From Streptomyces varsoviensis (GTDB lineage Bacteria > Actinomycetota > Actinomycetes > Streptomycetales > Streptomycetaceae), in contig NZ_JOBF01000008.1 of NCBI RefSeq assembly GCF_000718635.1, positions 1 to 64,000 on the forward strand: a stretch of 64,000 nt of DNA, read 5' to 3'. Both the position numbers and the translations under genes were made by a program. The notes beneath the pieces were generated by a model that saw nothing but the letters and a program-made list of their open reading frames with translations, ran no database searches and was not told where the DNA came from. Of this stretch, positions 9,641 to 18,508 are shown piece by piece (positions within the stretch are counted from its first letter, which is position 1; every line of letters begins with the position of its first letter).

Positions 9641-9680
9641 CGCGCCCCCATAAGGGGCGCGGGGAACTGCGCGACCGGCC
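9641..9680. repeat. Streptomyces-type intergenic repeat with hairpin
   Basis: GCGCCCCC-ATAA-GGGGCGC followed by GGGGAACTGCGCGACC matches a short repeat commonly seen between genes in Streptomyces genomes. It lies just downstream of the ABC-F gene stop and could act as its terminator. Confidence 0.6.
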
Positions 9681-9720
9681 ACGACGGGCCCGCGGACGAC
9701 GTACCGCCCCCGGCGGACCG

Positions 9721-11340
9721 TCAGCGCCGGCGCGCGACCCTGGACTCGTCCCAGACCGGCTCCGGAGCCTCCCGTACCAGCCCGTCCGCGCCGAAGACCA
9801 GGTAGCGGTCGAAGGAGCGGGCGAACCAGCGGTCGTGGGTGACCGCCAGCACCGTGCCCTCGTACGCCTCCAGCCCCTCCTGCAGCGCCTCGGCGCTCTC
9901 CAGGTCCAGGTTGTCCGTGGGCTCGTCCAGCAGCAGGGCCGTCGTGCCGGACAGCTCCAGGAGCAGGATCTGGAAGCGGGCCTGCTGACCGCCGGAGAGC
10001 CGGTCGAACCGCTGCTCGGCCTGTTTCTCCAGCTCGTAGCGGCGCAGCGCGGACATCGCCCGCCCCTTGTCCCTGGCGTGCTCGGTCCACAGGATGTCCA
10101 GCAGCGTGCGCCCCTCCAGCTCGGGGTGGGCGTGCGTCTGCGCGAAGTGCCCGGCGACGACGCGCGCGCCGAGCTTCCACTCCCCGGTGTGGGCGACGTC
10201 GTCCCCGGCGAGCAGCCGCAGGAAGTGCGACTTCCCGGAGCCGTTCGACCCCAGCACCGCGACCCGCTCCCCGTAGAAGACCTCCAGGTCGAACGGTTTC
10301 ATCAGGCCGGTCAGCTCCAGCCGCCGGCAGGTCACGGCCCGTACGCCCGTACGGCCGCCCTTGAGCCGCATCGTGATGTCCTGCTCGCGCGGCGGCTCCG
10401 GCGGCGGACCGGCCTCCTCGAACTTGCGCAGCCGGGTCTGCGCGGCCTGGTAGCGCGAGGCCATGCCGTCGTTGTAGGCGGCCTTCTGCTTGAGGGCGAA
10501 CACCAGCTCCTTGAGCTGGGCGTGCTTCTCGTCCCAGCGCCGCCGCAGCTCCTCGAAGCGCGCGAACCGCTCCTTGCGGGCCTCGTGGTACGAGCCGAAG
10601 CCGCCGCCGTGCACCCACACGTCGCTGCCCGCCGGGCCCGGCTCGACGCTGATGATCTTCTCGGCGGAGCGGGCCAGCAGCTCCCGGTCGTGGGAGACGA
10701 AGAGCACGGTCTTCTTCGTCTCGCGCAGCCGCTCCTCCAGCCACCGCTTGCCGGGCACGTCGAGGTAGTTGTCGGGCTCGTCGAGCAGCAGCACCTCGTC
10801 CGTGCCGCGCAGCAGGGACTCCAGCACCAGCCGCTTCTGCTCGCCGCCGCTGAGCGTGCGCACCTGCCGCCACTGCGCCTTCTCGTACGGGACGCCCAGC
10901 GCGGCCATGGTGCACATGTCCCACACCGTCTCGGCCTCGTAGCCGCGCGCCTCGGCCCAGTCGGCGAGCGCCTGCGCGTACCCCATCTGGGCGGCCTCGT
11001 CGTCGCTGGTCATGATCGCGTACTCGGCGCGGTCGACGGCCCCCGCGGCCTCGCGGACGCGCGGCTGGGCGACGGAGACCAGCAGGTCGCGTACGGTCCG
11101 CTCGTCCCGTACGGAGCCGACGAACTGGGGCATCACGCCGAGCCCGCCGCTGACGGTCACGGTGCCGCCGTGCGGCTGGAGCTCCCCGGCGATCAGCCGC
11201 AGCAGCGTCGTCTTGCCCGCGCCGTTGGCCCCGACCAGCGCGACCGCGGCGCCCTCGCCGACCCGGAACGAGACATCACCGAGCAGCACCCGCCCGTCCG
11301 GGAGGTAGTACTCCAGATGCCCGGCTTCCACGTGTCCCAT
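9721..11340 (-). CDS. ABC-F family ATP-binding protein
   Basis: A 539-aa soluble protein with two ABC ATPase domains and no membrane segment, the layout of ABC-F proteins that act on the ribosome. Domain 1 has Walker A GANGAGKTT, signature LSGGEQ and Walker B VLLLDEPDNYLD. Domain 2 has GSNGSGKS, LSGGQQ and LLLDEPTDNLD. A basic, helical linker of about 80 residues lies between them (around 235-320). The start is ATG 11340; the frame is open further upstream but runs into the divergent promoter region. The subgroup (antibiotic-resistance ARE or housekeeping EttA/Uup-like) cannot be assigned from motifs alone. Confidence 0.9.
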   Translation of the reverse strand: MGHVEAGHLEYYLPDGRVLLGDVSFRVGEGAAVALVGANGAGKTTLLRLIAGELQPHGGTVTVSGGLGVMPQFVGSVRDERTVRDLLVSVAQPRVREAAGAVDRAEYAIMTSDDEAAQMGYAQALADWAEARGYEAETVWDMCTMAALGVPYEKAQWRQVRTLSGGEQKRLVLESLLRGTDEVLLLDEPDNYLDVPGKRWLEERLRETKKTVLFVSHDRELLARSAEKIISVEPGPAGSDVWVHGGGFGSYHEARKERFARFEELRRRWDEKHAQLKELVFALKQKAAYNDGMASRYQAAQTRLRKFEEAGPPPEPPREQDITMRLKGGRTGVRAVTCRRLELTGLMKPFDLEVFYGERVAVLGSNGSGKSHFLRLLAGDDVAHTGEWKLGARVVAGHFAQTHAHPELEGRTLLDILWTEHARDKGRAMSALRRYELEKQAEQRFDRLSGGQQARFQILLLELSGTTALLLDEPTDNLDLESAEALQEGLEAYEGTVLAVTHDRWFARSFDRYLVFGADGLVREAPEPVWDESRVARRR

Positions 11341-11475
11341 GGTCCCGAATTCTCGCCGCTCCCCCGGGGCGCGACCAACCGCTTTTCCGCGCCGGGTCCG
11401 CGGCCGGCCCGGCGCGCGTCCTTCCCGCCCGTACGGTGCGCGGTCCGGCCCTCTCCCCTGGGGTGCGCGCTCCCA

Positions 11476-11481
11476 TAGGAT
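11476..11481 (+). promoter_or_regulatory. -10 box of a probable leaderless promoter
   Basis: TAGGAT is followed by seven bases and then ATG 11489, so transcription would start at the A of the start codon. No Shine-Dalgarno is present. Confidence 0.55.
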
Positions 11482-11488
11482 GCGCGCC

Positions 11489-12520
11489 ATGAGCTTTGGG
11501 CAGGGAGGGCCGTACGAGGCCCCGGGGGGATCTCAGCCGCCGCGGCAGCCGGGCCGGCCGCCCGGCGAGCCGCCGTACCAGGCGCAGCCGCCGTACCAGG
11601 GCCAGCAGCCATACCAAGCGCAACAGCCGTACCAAGGCCAGCCCCCGCACCAAGGCCAGCCGCCCTACCCGGGGCAGCCGAACCAGCCCGGCGGCCTCCC
11701 GGGCCAAGCCCAGAACCAAGGCCAGGACCAGGGCCGGACCCCGGACTGGGCGGCGCTGGCCGACGACACGGCGGCGCGCGGCCGGCGGCGCAAGTGGTTC
11801 CTGCTGGGCGGCGGCGTCCTCGCGACGGCCGCCATCGCGGCGATCGTGGCGACGGCGGTCGCCACCTCCCACCGGGACAAGCCCGCGAACGGCCTGCCCG
11901 CCCCGCAGGACCTGCCGAGCGCGTCCGGCTCGCCCGAGCCGACGTTCTCCGATGTCGCGCCGCCGCCCCCGCCGGACCCGCGCGACTTCATCGCCAGCGC
12001 CAAGAAGGACACCGCGCCGCTCTCCGCGGACACCCTGTTCCCCGGCACGAAGATCGCGCGCGGCAGCAGTACGTACGCGAAGGCCGCCACGGACTCCACC
12101 AAGAACTGCGCCGCCGCGACCCAGGGCGCGCTGGGGTCCGTCCTCACGAACAACGGCTGCCGCGAGGTCATCCGCGTCACGTACGTGAAGGGCGGGGTGG
12201 CGGTCACCGCGGGCGTCGCGGTGTTCGACACCAAGGCGGCGGCGGACAAGGCCAAGGAGCAGGCGCGGGGCAATGTGGCCTCGCTCGCGGGCGGCGAGGC
12301 GCCGACGTTCTGCCGGGGCAAGGCGTGCCGGCTGACCACCAACTCGGCGGGCCGCTACGCCTACTTCACGGTCTCCGGATACACCAACGGCACGTCCGTG
12401 ACGACCTCGGACACCGAGGCGCTGGAGGCGGGTCGGGATGTGGCCTCGTACGTCTTCAAGCGGATCATGGCCCGCGGCGAGGTGCAGGCGTCGGCGGCGG
12501 CAGCGGCGGGCGGCCGCTGA
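11489..12520 (+). CDS. Pro/Gln/Tyr-rich single-pass membrane protein
   Basis: A 343-aa protein of unknown function. Residues 1-90 are low complexity, with repeated PPYQGQ/PYQAQ units. A basic stretch (GRRRKW) and one membrane helix (about 103-125) follow, then an extracytoplasmic domain of about 210 residues with four Cys (NC..., GC..., FC..., AC...) that may form disulfides. The layout is type II: cytosolic proline-rich tail, exported C-domain. The start is ATG 11489, with a TAGGAT box seven bases upstream (leaderless). It is divergent from the ABC-F gene and convergent with the lipoprotein gene that follows. Confidence 0.75.
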   Translation: MSFGQGGPYEAPGGSQPPRQPGRPPGEPPYQAQPPYQGQQPYQAQQPYQGQPPHQGQPPYPGQPNQPGGLPGQAQNQGQDQGRTPDWAALADDTAARGRRRKWFLLGGGVLATAAIAAIVATAVATSHRDKPANGLPAPQDLPSASGSPEPTFSDVAPPPPPDPRDFIASAKKDTAPLSADTLFPGTKIARGSSTYAKAATDSTKNCAAATQGALGSVLTNNGCREVIRVTYVKGGVAVTAGVAVFDTKAAADKAKEQARGNVASLAGGEAPTFCRGKACRLTTNSAGRYAYFTVSGYTNGTSVTTSDTEALEAGRDVASYVFKRIMARGEVQASAAAAAGGR

Positions 12521-12568
12521 CGCACACCGCCCGCCGCGAAAGCGCCCGCAAAGGCCCGGGAAAGCGCC

Positions 12569-13336
12569 CTAGCTGTCCTGCGAGTCCCCGGCCTCCCCGG
12601 CGTCGCCGTGTTCGACATCGCCGCTGCTGGGGGCGGTGGCGCGGCCCTTCTCCGCCTTCTGGACCTTCTCGACCTGGGCCTTCAACAGATCCTGCGGCAT
12701 CTCGACGCGCTGCGGGTCGGTCAGGCTGGTCACGAAGAACATCGACAGGGTGGAGCCCGTGCGCACCACGGCGACCAGGCTCGGGGCCTTCTCGGAGGTG
12801 TTGACCAGCCGGTACGCGGCCGACTCGTCGCCCAGCTTGGGCGCCGCGAGCCGCTGTACGGCGCTGAACTTCTGCTCCTCCCCCTCCCCCGTCTTCATGC
12901 CGAAGCCGTCCTCGCAGCTCTCCGCGGACTTGCGCAGGTCGGCGAGGGTGCCCTTCGCGCCGCCGTCCTTGTACGCGGCGACCCGGACCATGCCCATCAG
13001 CCCCTCGTAGGCCTTGCCGTCCCCGGTGCGGGCGAAGGTGTTGACCACCGACCGCACCGGTTTCGGCTTCGGGGAGGAGCCCAGCAGCGCCGCCACCGGC
13101 TGGCACTCGGACCGGTCCGACTCGGCGCTCCCGGCGCCGGCGGCGCTCTTCGCCGAGGCCCGCTCGATCTGGTAGCCGTCCACTTCGCGCGCCCCGAGGG
13201 ACGCCTGAGCCAGGCGCTGCTCGCTCAGCGGCTCGGGCTCGTCGCCGCCGGAACCTCCGCTGCATCCGGCCGCCAGCAGCGCCGCCGCGGCGGCGCCCGC
13301 CGCGGCGGCCATCGGCCTGTATGCCTTCAACGCCAT
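12569..13336 (-). CDS. Putative lipoprotein
   Basis: A 255-aa secreted lipoprotein. A short basic N-terminus, an Ala-rich hydrophobic core and the lipobox LLAAGC give lipid-modified Cys25. After it come a Gly/Ser linker and a mostly polar domain of about 200 residues with no motif I recognise. The C-terminus is acidic. ATG 13336 is chosen because GAGGGGG sits just upstream; longer in-frame starts lack this. It is convergent with the Pro/Gln-rich membrane protein gene, and its stop lies 48 bp from that gene's stop. It may act outside the membrane together with that neighbour, but this is only context. Confidence 0.8.
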   Translation of the reverse strand: MALKAYRPMAAAAGAAAAALLAAGCSGGSGGDEPEPLSEQRLAQASLGAREVDGYQIERASAKSAAGAGSAESDRSECQPVAALLGSSPKPKPVRSVVNTFARTGDGKAYEGLMGMVRVAAYKDGGAKGTLADLRKSAESCEDGFGMKTGEGEEQKFSAVQRLAAPKLGDESAAYRLVNTSEKAPSLVAVVRTGSTLSMFFVTSLTDPQRVEMPQDLLKAQVEKVQKAEKGRATAPSSGDVEHGDAGEAGDSQDS

Positions 13337-13694
13337 TGCCCCCTCGTCATCCGGTACGCGGACATCCTGTCGCGAACCCCGTGGGAAAGGGAACGGCAAA
13401 AGGGAACGAACCTTCGGCTTTTCCCCTCTGACTTTTAACGACCATGCTCCCGTCCCTTACGCGGGGGCGTCAAAGGGCCGCCGCGGCGGGTTGCCGAGGC
13501 ACATCGCTTCGGATATAAGGGCAATTCACACCAACCGCCACGACTCTGCTTGACAAGTCCTTTACTCATACAACTAGAGTTCGCTTAACTCGAAGGAGCG
13601 AGCGCCCCACCGCACGCCGCCACGAGCGGTAGTTCCGATTCCGGTCAGGGAGGGGCCCGCACGTCGTCCATCGGGCGGCCAGCGTCCGTACGCC
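13337..13694. other. Intergenic region upstream of the glycosyltransferase pair
   Basis: A relatively AT-rich 358-bp stretch between the divergent lipoprotein and glycosyltransferase genes. It carries a TTGACA-like promoter for the latter (13550-13580). No further gene is seen. Confidence 0.5.
13550..13580 (+). promoter_or_regulatory. Candidate promoter of the first glycosyltransferase gene
   Basis: TTGACA (13550-13555) and TAGAGT (13575-13580) are separated by 19 bp in an unusually AT-rich stretch. This predicts a leader of about 108 nt before the first glycosyltransferase gene. Confidence 0.45.
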
Positions 13695-15869
13695 ATGAAG
13701 ATCGCTTTCCTCATCCACAACGCCTACGGCATCGGCGGCACCATCCGCGCCACCTTCAACCTCGCCGGCGCCCTCGTCGCCCGGCACGAGGTCGAGGTCG
13801 TCTCGGTCTACCGCGGCGTGAACACCCCCCACCTGCCCGTCAGCCCCAAGGTCCGGATCACCCCGCTGATCGACCTCCGCAAGGACGTACCCGGCTGCGA
13901 CGCCGACGACGAGCTCCAGCACCAGCCCAGCGCCCGGCTGCCCGAGCCCGAGGGATCGCTGCGGGTCTTCACCCGCCTCGCCGACCTGCGCGTCGCGCAG
14001 TACCTCGCCGCCACCGACGCCGACGTCGTGATCGCCACCCGCCCCGGCCTGCTGGTCTACCTGGCCGAGGCCGACGCCGACCGCCCCTTCCTGCGGATCG
14101 GCCAGGAGCACATGACGTACTCCTCGCACGTCCCGGCGGTCCGCGCGGCCCACGACGCGGTGATCCCCAAGATGGACGCCTTCCTGACCGTCACCGAGCA
14201 GGACGCGGCGACCCACCGCGAGCACCTGCCGGAGTCGAAGCTGGGCACCACCGTCCTGCGCTGTCTGCCGAACGTCGTGCCCCCGCCGAAGACCGAGCCC
14301 TCCGACGGCGACTCCAAGGTGATCGTCGCGGCCGGCCGGCTCGACGCGGCGAAACGCTTCGACCTGCTCGTACGGGCCTTCTCCCAGCTCGCCGACGAGT
14401 ACCCCGACTGGTCCCTGCGCATCTACGGCCGCGGCCCCGACCGGGCCCGGCTGCGCGAGCTCATCGACGAGCTGGGGCTGAGCGACCGCGCGTATCTGAT
14501 GGGCCCCCGCTCCCCCATCGAGACGGAGTGGGCGAAGGCCGCCATCGCCGTCTCGGCCTCCGATGCCGAATCGTTCGGCCTGACCATCGTCGAGGCCATG
14601 CACTGCGGCGTCCCGGTCATCTCCACCGACTGTCCGATCGGCCCGCGGGAGATCATCGAGGACGGCGCCGACGGCGTGCTGATCCCGGTAGGCGACGAGG
14701 CCGCCCTGATCGCCGCCGTCCGCAAACTCATCGACTCCCCGACGCTGCGCCGCACGCTGGGCGCCGCCGCCCGCGCCTCGGTCCAGCGGTACGCGCCGCA
14801 GCACATCGCCGTACGGTTCGAGGAGCTGGTACGGGAGCTGCGCCCCGCGCTGGTCCCGGAACCCCCCGCGGCGCCGGCGCCGCCCGCGCCCGCCTCCGCG
14901 CACCTGGGCCTGCGCCGCGCCGCGGCCCGCCTGGTGCGCCCCTTGCGCCGCAAGCCCGAGCCCCCGGCCGCGCCCGAGGCCCCCAAGACCCCCCTCCGCC
15001 CCCTGCGCCCCAAGGCGTCCGCCCGCGTGACCCCGGACGGCGGGCTGTCCGTACGCATCCCGCGCGGCGGGGCGACCGGCGAGCGCCTCGCCCTCGTCGG
15101 CCGGCTGCGCGGCACCGACGGCAAGGCCGAGGGCGAGCGCGTGAGCGTCCCGCTGGCGGCGCCCGCCTCCGGCAAGGGCCCGCTGACCGCGACCCTCGAC
15201 CGGGCGACGACGCGGCTCGACGAGGGCCGCTGGGACTTCCACGTGGAGCGCGCCGACGACGGCAAGCGGGCACGGGTCGCCGCGAGCCTCGTCGAGCAGG
15301 CGCGGCTGCTCACCCTCCCCCTCGTCACCGACGCGGACGGCGACGTCACCGCCTGGGTGCCGTACACCACCGCGGCCGGCTCGCTGACCCTGCGCACCTG
15401 GCGCCGCTCGCACCACGCCGAGCTGAACCGCATCACCACCGGCCCGGACTCCGTCACCCTCGCCGGCACCCTGCACGGCCGCACCGGCCCGCTGCCCGAG
15501 GACGGCACGGCGGCGCTCGTCGCTCTCTCGCCGGAGGACGACGCGTACGACGTCGCCGTGGCCGTCACCGTTCTGGATGAACGGCGCTTCCTCTGCACGC
15601 TCCCCTACGAGCGGCTCCTCACCCGGCGCGGCACCTCGCACGACACCTGGGAGCTGCGGCTGCGGCTGCCCGGCGCGGGCCCCGGCGGCGCCGTGCGGCT
15701 CGCCCTCGGCCGGCTGGCGGGCGACAACGTGGACCGCAAGCGCACCGATGTCGCCCCCGCCCGCGAAATGCGCCATCCGCTCCGCGGCACGGTGGCGGTC
15801 AAGCCCGTCTTCGACCCCTCCAACGACCTCACGATGGAGGTCAAAGACGTGACCCATGACACATATTGA
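13695..15869 (+). CDS. Glycosyltransferase (GT4-like) with a beta-rich C-terminal extension, copy 1
   Basis: A 724-aa protein. Residues 1-400 form a GT-B fold glycosyltransferase: a glycine-rich N-terminal loop (NAYGIGGTIRATFNLAG), VVAAGRLDAAKRFDLLV-type donor-domain entry near 210, and the E-x7-E motif in ESFGLTIVEAMHCGVPV near 293. A Pro/Ala-rich linker (about 395-440) leads to about 280 residues of probable beta-sandwich repeats that I do not recognise. No signal peptide or membrane helix is seen. The next gene is a close paralogue with the same two-part layout. A role in making a cell-surface polymer is likely from the family but unproven. No clear Shine-Dalgarno precedes the ATG. Confidence 0.82.
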   Translation: MKIAFLIHNAYGIGGTIRATFNLAGALVARHEVEVVSVYRGVNTPHLPVSPKVRITPLIDLRKDVPGCDADDELQHQPSARLPEPEGSLRVFTRLADLRVAQYLAATDADVVIATRPGLLVYLAEADADRPFLRIGQEHMTYSSHVPAVRAAHDAVIPKMDAFLTVTEQDAATHREHLPESKLGTTVLRCLPNVVPPPKTEPSDGDSKVIVAAGRLDAAKRFDLLVRAFSQLADEYPDWSLRIYGRGPDRARLRELIDELGLSDRAYLMGPRSPIETEWAKAAIAVSASDAESFGLTIVEAMHCGVPVISTDCPIGPREIIEDGADGVLIPVGDEAALIAAVRKLIDSPTLRRTLGAAARASVQRYAPQHIAVRFEELVRELRPALVPEPPAAPAPPAPASAHLGLRRAAARLVRPLRRKPEPPAAPEAPKTPLRPLRPKASARVTPDGGLSVRIPRGGATGERLALVGRLRGTDGKAEGERVSVPLAAPASGKGPLTATLDRATTRLDEGRWDFHVERADDGKRARVAASLVEQARLLTLPLVTDADGDVTAWVPYTTAAGSLTLRTWRRSHHAELNRITTGPDSVTLAGTLHGRTGPLPEDGTAALVALSPEDDAYDVAVAVTVLDERRFLCTLPYERLLTRRGTSHDTWELRLRLPGAGPGGAVRLALGRLAGDNVDRKRTDVAPAREMRHPLRGTVAVKPVFDPSNDLTMEVKDVTHDTY

Positions 15870-16024
15870 GCCGCACAGGCAACCGAAGAGTCCATGACAG
15901 GTCTTTACCCTGGGGATCGGCATACGTGTAATCGCAGCACTCCGGTCATCATGGGACGATACGGATATCCAGCCCAGGGGGAGGGAAAGCGCCCGCGAAA
16001 AGACCGCGCCGCGCATCCACCGCT

Positions 16025-18103
16025 ATGAAGATCTCTTTCCTCATCCAGAACGCCTACGGCATCGGCGGCACCATCCGCTCGACGTTCAACGTCGCCGCGG
16101 CCCTGGCGGCCCGCCATGACGTGGAGATCGTCTCCGTCTACCGCACCCAGGCCGCGCCCCGGCTGACCCTGCACCCCAAGGTCCGCCTGGTCTCCCTGCT
16201 GGACAAGCGGCCCGACGTGAGCGGCAACATCGCCGAGGACCCGCTGCTCGACCAGCCCACCGCGCTGATCCCGCCGGTCGAGGCGAAGGGCGCCCAGTTC
16301 AACGCCCTCACCGACCGCACCCTCGCCGACCACCTGGCCCGCACCGACGCCGACGTCGTCGTCGCCACCCGCCCCGGCCTGGTCATCTACCTCGCCGAGT
16401 ACGGCCAGAGCCGCTACCTGCGCATCGGCCAGGAACACCGGATCTACGGCACCCACGAGGCCAACATCCGCGCCGCCCAGGACGCCGCCATCCCCCGCCT
16501 GGACGCGCACACCACCGTCTCCGAGGCCGACGCCGCCACCCACCGCGCCCAGTTCCCCGGCGTCAAGACCAAGCTCATCGCCCTGCCCAACGGCGTGCCC
16601 GCCTCCGACATCGAGCCCTCCGACGGCAGCGCCAAGCTCGTCGTCGCCGCCGGCCGGCTGATCCCGGTGAAGCAGTACCACGTCCTCGTCGACGCCTGGG
16701 CCAAGGTCGCCGCCCAGCGCCCCGACTGGAAACTGCGCATCTACGGCCGCGGCCCCGAGCACGCCGCCCTGCGCACCCGCATCGACAACCTGGGCATGAA
16801 CGAGCACATCACCCTCATGGGCGCCCAGTCCCCCATCGAGACCGAATGGGCCAAGGGCTCCATCGCCGCCGTCACCTCGCGCGAAGAGTCCTTCGGCATG
16901 ACCATCGTCGAGGCCATGCACTGCGGCGTCCCGGTCGTCGCCACCGACTGCCCGCACGGCCCCGGCGAGATCATCGACGACGGCAAGGACGGCCTCCTCG
17001 TCCCCGTCGGCGACCCCGAGGGCATCGCCAAGGGCCTCCTCAAGCTGATCGAGGACGACGACCTGCGCCGCTCCATGGGCCGCGCCGCCGCCGTCTCCGC
17101 CCAGCGGTACGCGCCCGAGCACATCGCCGCCCGCTACGAGCGGCTCATAGAAGAACTCCGCGGCGACGAACAGCCCAAGCCCGCGCCGGTCCCGATCTCC
17201 CTCATGCTCCGCCGCACCGCCGGCAAGCTCGTACGCCCCTTCCGCCGCAGCTCCACCAGCAACGCGGTCCCCGTGAAGAGCGCCATCAAGGACATAGTCC
17301 GCAAGCCGCTCCGCCCCACCGCCTCCACCCGCGTCGACGCCGCCGGCAACATCGTCGTCCTCCTCGCCCGCAAGGGCCTGACCGGCGAAAAGCTCACCCT
17401 GACGCTCACCCGCCGCGGCGAGGACGACAAGGTCTCCATCCCACTGACCGCCCCGGCCGACGCCACCGCCCCGTACACCGCCGTCCTCACCCCCCACGAG
17501 CTGTCCCTGGCCGAGGGCCGCTGGGACCTCCACGTGGTACGCGCCGACGACAACGCCCGCCGCCGCGTGGCCTCCACCTTCGCCGAGGGCCGCGGCCTCC
17601 TCGGCCGGGAACCCCACCCCGGCACCCCCTTCACCTGGGCCATCCCCTACCCCACGGTCGACGGCAACCTCTCCCTGCGCGCCTGGCGCCGCACCGCCCA
17701 CGCCGAAGCCCGCACCCTGCGCACCGAGCCGGCCTCCTTCACCGTCGAGGGCACCCTCCACGGCACCACCTTCGCCCCCGACGCCAAGCCCCACGTCACC
17801 GCCGCCCCGCGCGGCGAGACCACGGCCCAACCCTTCACCATCGAGGCCACGGCCACCGGCGAGAACCAGTTCTCCTTCACGGTCCCCTACGACCAGGTCC
17901 ACAAGGCCCGCGCCGAAGCCGACAACCCCGTCTGGGACCTCTCCCTCCGCCTGGCCCCCGGCACCCCCCTCGTCCGCATCGGCCGCATCATCGGCGACAT
18001 CGTCGACCGCAACAAGACCGACATCTACCCCACGACGGCAGGCGTCCGCCCGTACTTCACGATGGCCAGCAACTTGGCCATAAACACCCCACCCAAGAAG
18101 TGA
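16025..18103 (+). CDS. Glycosyltransferase (GT4-like) with a beta-rich C-terminal extension, copy 2
   Basis: A 692-aa paralogue of the preceding gene, starting almost identically (MKISFLIQNAYGIGGTIRS). It has the same donor-site motifs (ESFGMTIVEAMHCGVPV), linker and C-terminal beta-rich region ending with IIGDIVDRNKTDI, matching LAGDNVDRKRTDV in copy 1. The two genes are separated by 155 bp, so this is a tandem duplication that has diverged. Codon use here is extremely C-ending. No Shine-Dalgarno is obvious. The catalytic Glu pair is kept in both copies, so both are probably active, possibly adding different units of one glycan. Confidence 0.82.
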   Translation: MKISFLIQNAYGIGGTIRSTFNVAAALAARHDVEIVSVYRTQAAPRLTLHPKVRLVSLLDKRPDVSGNIAEDPLLDQPTALIPPVEAKGAQFNALTDRTLADHLARTDADVVVATRPGLVIYLAEYGQSRYLRIGQEHRIYGTHEANIRAAQDAAIPRLDAHTTVSEADAATHRAQFPGVKTKLIALPNGVPASDIEPSDGSAKLVVAAGRLIPVKQYHVLVDAWAKVAAQRPDWKLRIYGRGPEHAALRTRIDNLGMNEHITLMGAQSPIETEWAKGSIAAVTSREESFGMTIVEAMHCGVPVVATDCPHGPGEIIDDGKDGLLVPVGDPEGIAKGLLKLIEDDDLRRSMGRAAAVSAQRYAPEHIAARYERLIEELRGDEQPKPAPVPISLMLRRTAGKLVRPFRRSSTSNAVPVKSAIKDIVRKPLRPTASTRVDAAGNIVVLLARKGLTGEKLTLTLTRRGEDDKVSIPLTAPADATAPYTAVLTPHELSLAEGRWDLHVVRADDNARRRVASTFAEGRGLLGREPHPGTPFTWAIPYPTVDGNLSLRAWRRTAHAEARTLRTEPASFTVEGTLHGTTFAPDAKPHVTAAPRGETTAQPFTIEATATGENQFSFTVPYDQVHKARAEADNPVWDLSLRLAPGTPLVRIGRIIGDIVDRNKTDIYPTTAGVRPYFTMASNLAINTPPKK

Positions 18104-18164
18104 CGATCCACCAAGCGCACTAATCCCCCCAGTACGAACGCAAGGCCCCGAGCCGACAGAAAGA

Positions 18165-18375
18165 GGCACCCACCGGGTCCAGCCGTTAAGCGAACGGGAA
18201 CGACCGGGCAAGCCCCACCCACCGGAGCCGACCGTCAAGCGAACGGAAGCGACCGAGCAGCCCCCACCCACCGGGCCAGCGGCCGAGCGAACGGCAGGGG
18301 CCGAGCAGCCCCCACCCGCCCCCCACCCACCCACCGGGGTCCGAGGCCGAACAAACGGGAGGGGCCGGGCTCGCA
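18165..18375. repeat. Short degenerate repeat array next to hairpin element B
   Basis: Four to five imperfect units read CCCACCCACCGG, then a CCG-x-AGCGAACGG core, then GACCGAGCAGCC. The style resembles the large cluster at 1-1660, and like that cluster it ends directly at a copy of the 16-bp-stem element. Confidence 0.55.
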
Positions 18376-18398
18376 GGGGCGGGGGGCCGGGACGCTGA

Positions 18399-18464
18399 CG
18401 TGTATTTGTGGGCCGAAGTTCCGGGCCCCTTCACAGGTCAGGGTGAGCGGCCCGTAAATATACG
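18399..18464 (+). other. Conserved 16-bp-stem hairpin element, copy B
   Basis: The arms 18399-18414 and 18449-18464 pair over 16 bp with a 34-nt loop. The 5' arm is identical to copy A (1681-1696). The 3' arm differs by one base (A instead of G), which turns a U-G pair into U-A. It ends 45 bp beyond the truA stop codon. Confidence 0.6.
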
Positions 18465-18508
18465 GTCCCGGACCCCCGCCCCGGAGAGCCCGGCCCCGCA
18501 CCACCCAC

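Larger units (their letters stand above)
9304..9720. other. Intergenic stretch upstream of rplM
   Basis: The stretch holds the rplM promoter (9517-9546), a leader of about 200 nt, and a Streptomyces-type intergenic repeat (9641-9680). It separates rplM from the downstream end of the ABC-F gene. No further gene is seen. Confidence 0.6.
18104..18508. other. Intergenic stretch between the convergent glycosyltransferase and truA genes
   Basis: No gene is seen. It contains degenerate repeats (about 18165-18375) and the hairpin element copy B (18399-18464). Confidence 0.6.

Noticed and set aside
13566..18334. Long antisense frames (816 and 809 codons) opposite the glycosyltransferases
   Set aside because: Gly/Val/Asp-rich shadow translations caused by strong third-position GC; the plus-strand proteins have clear family motifs.
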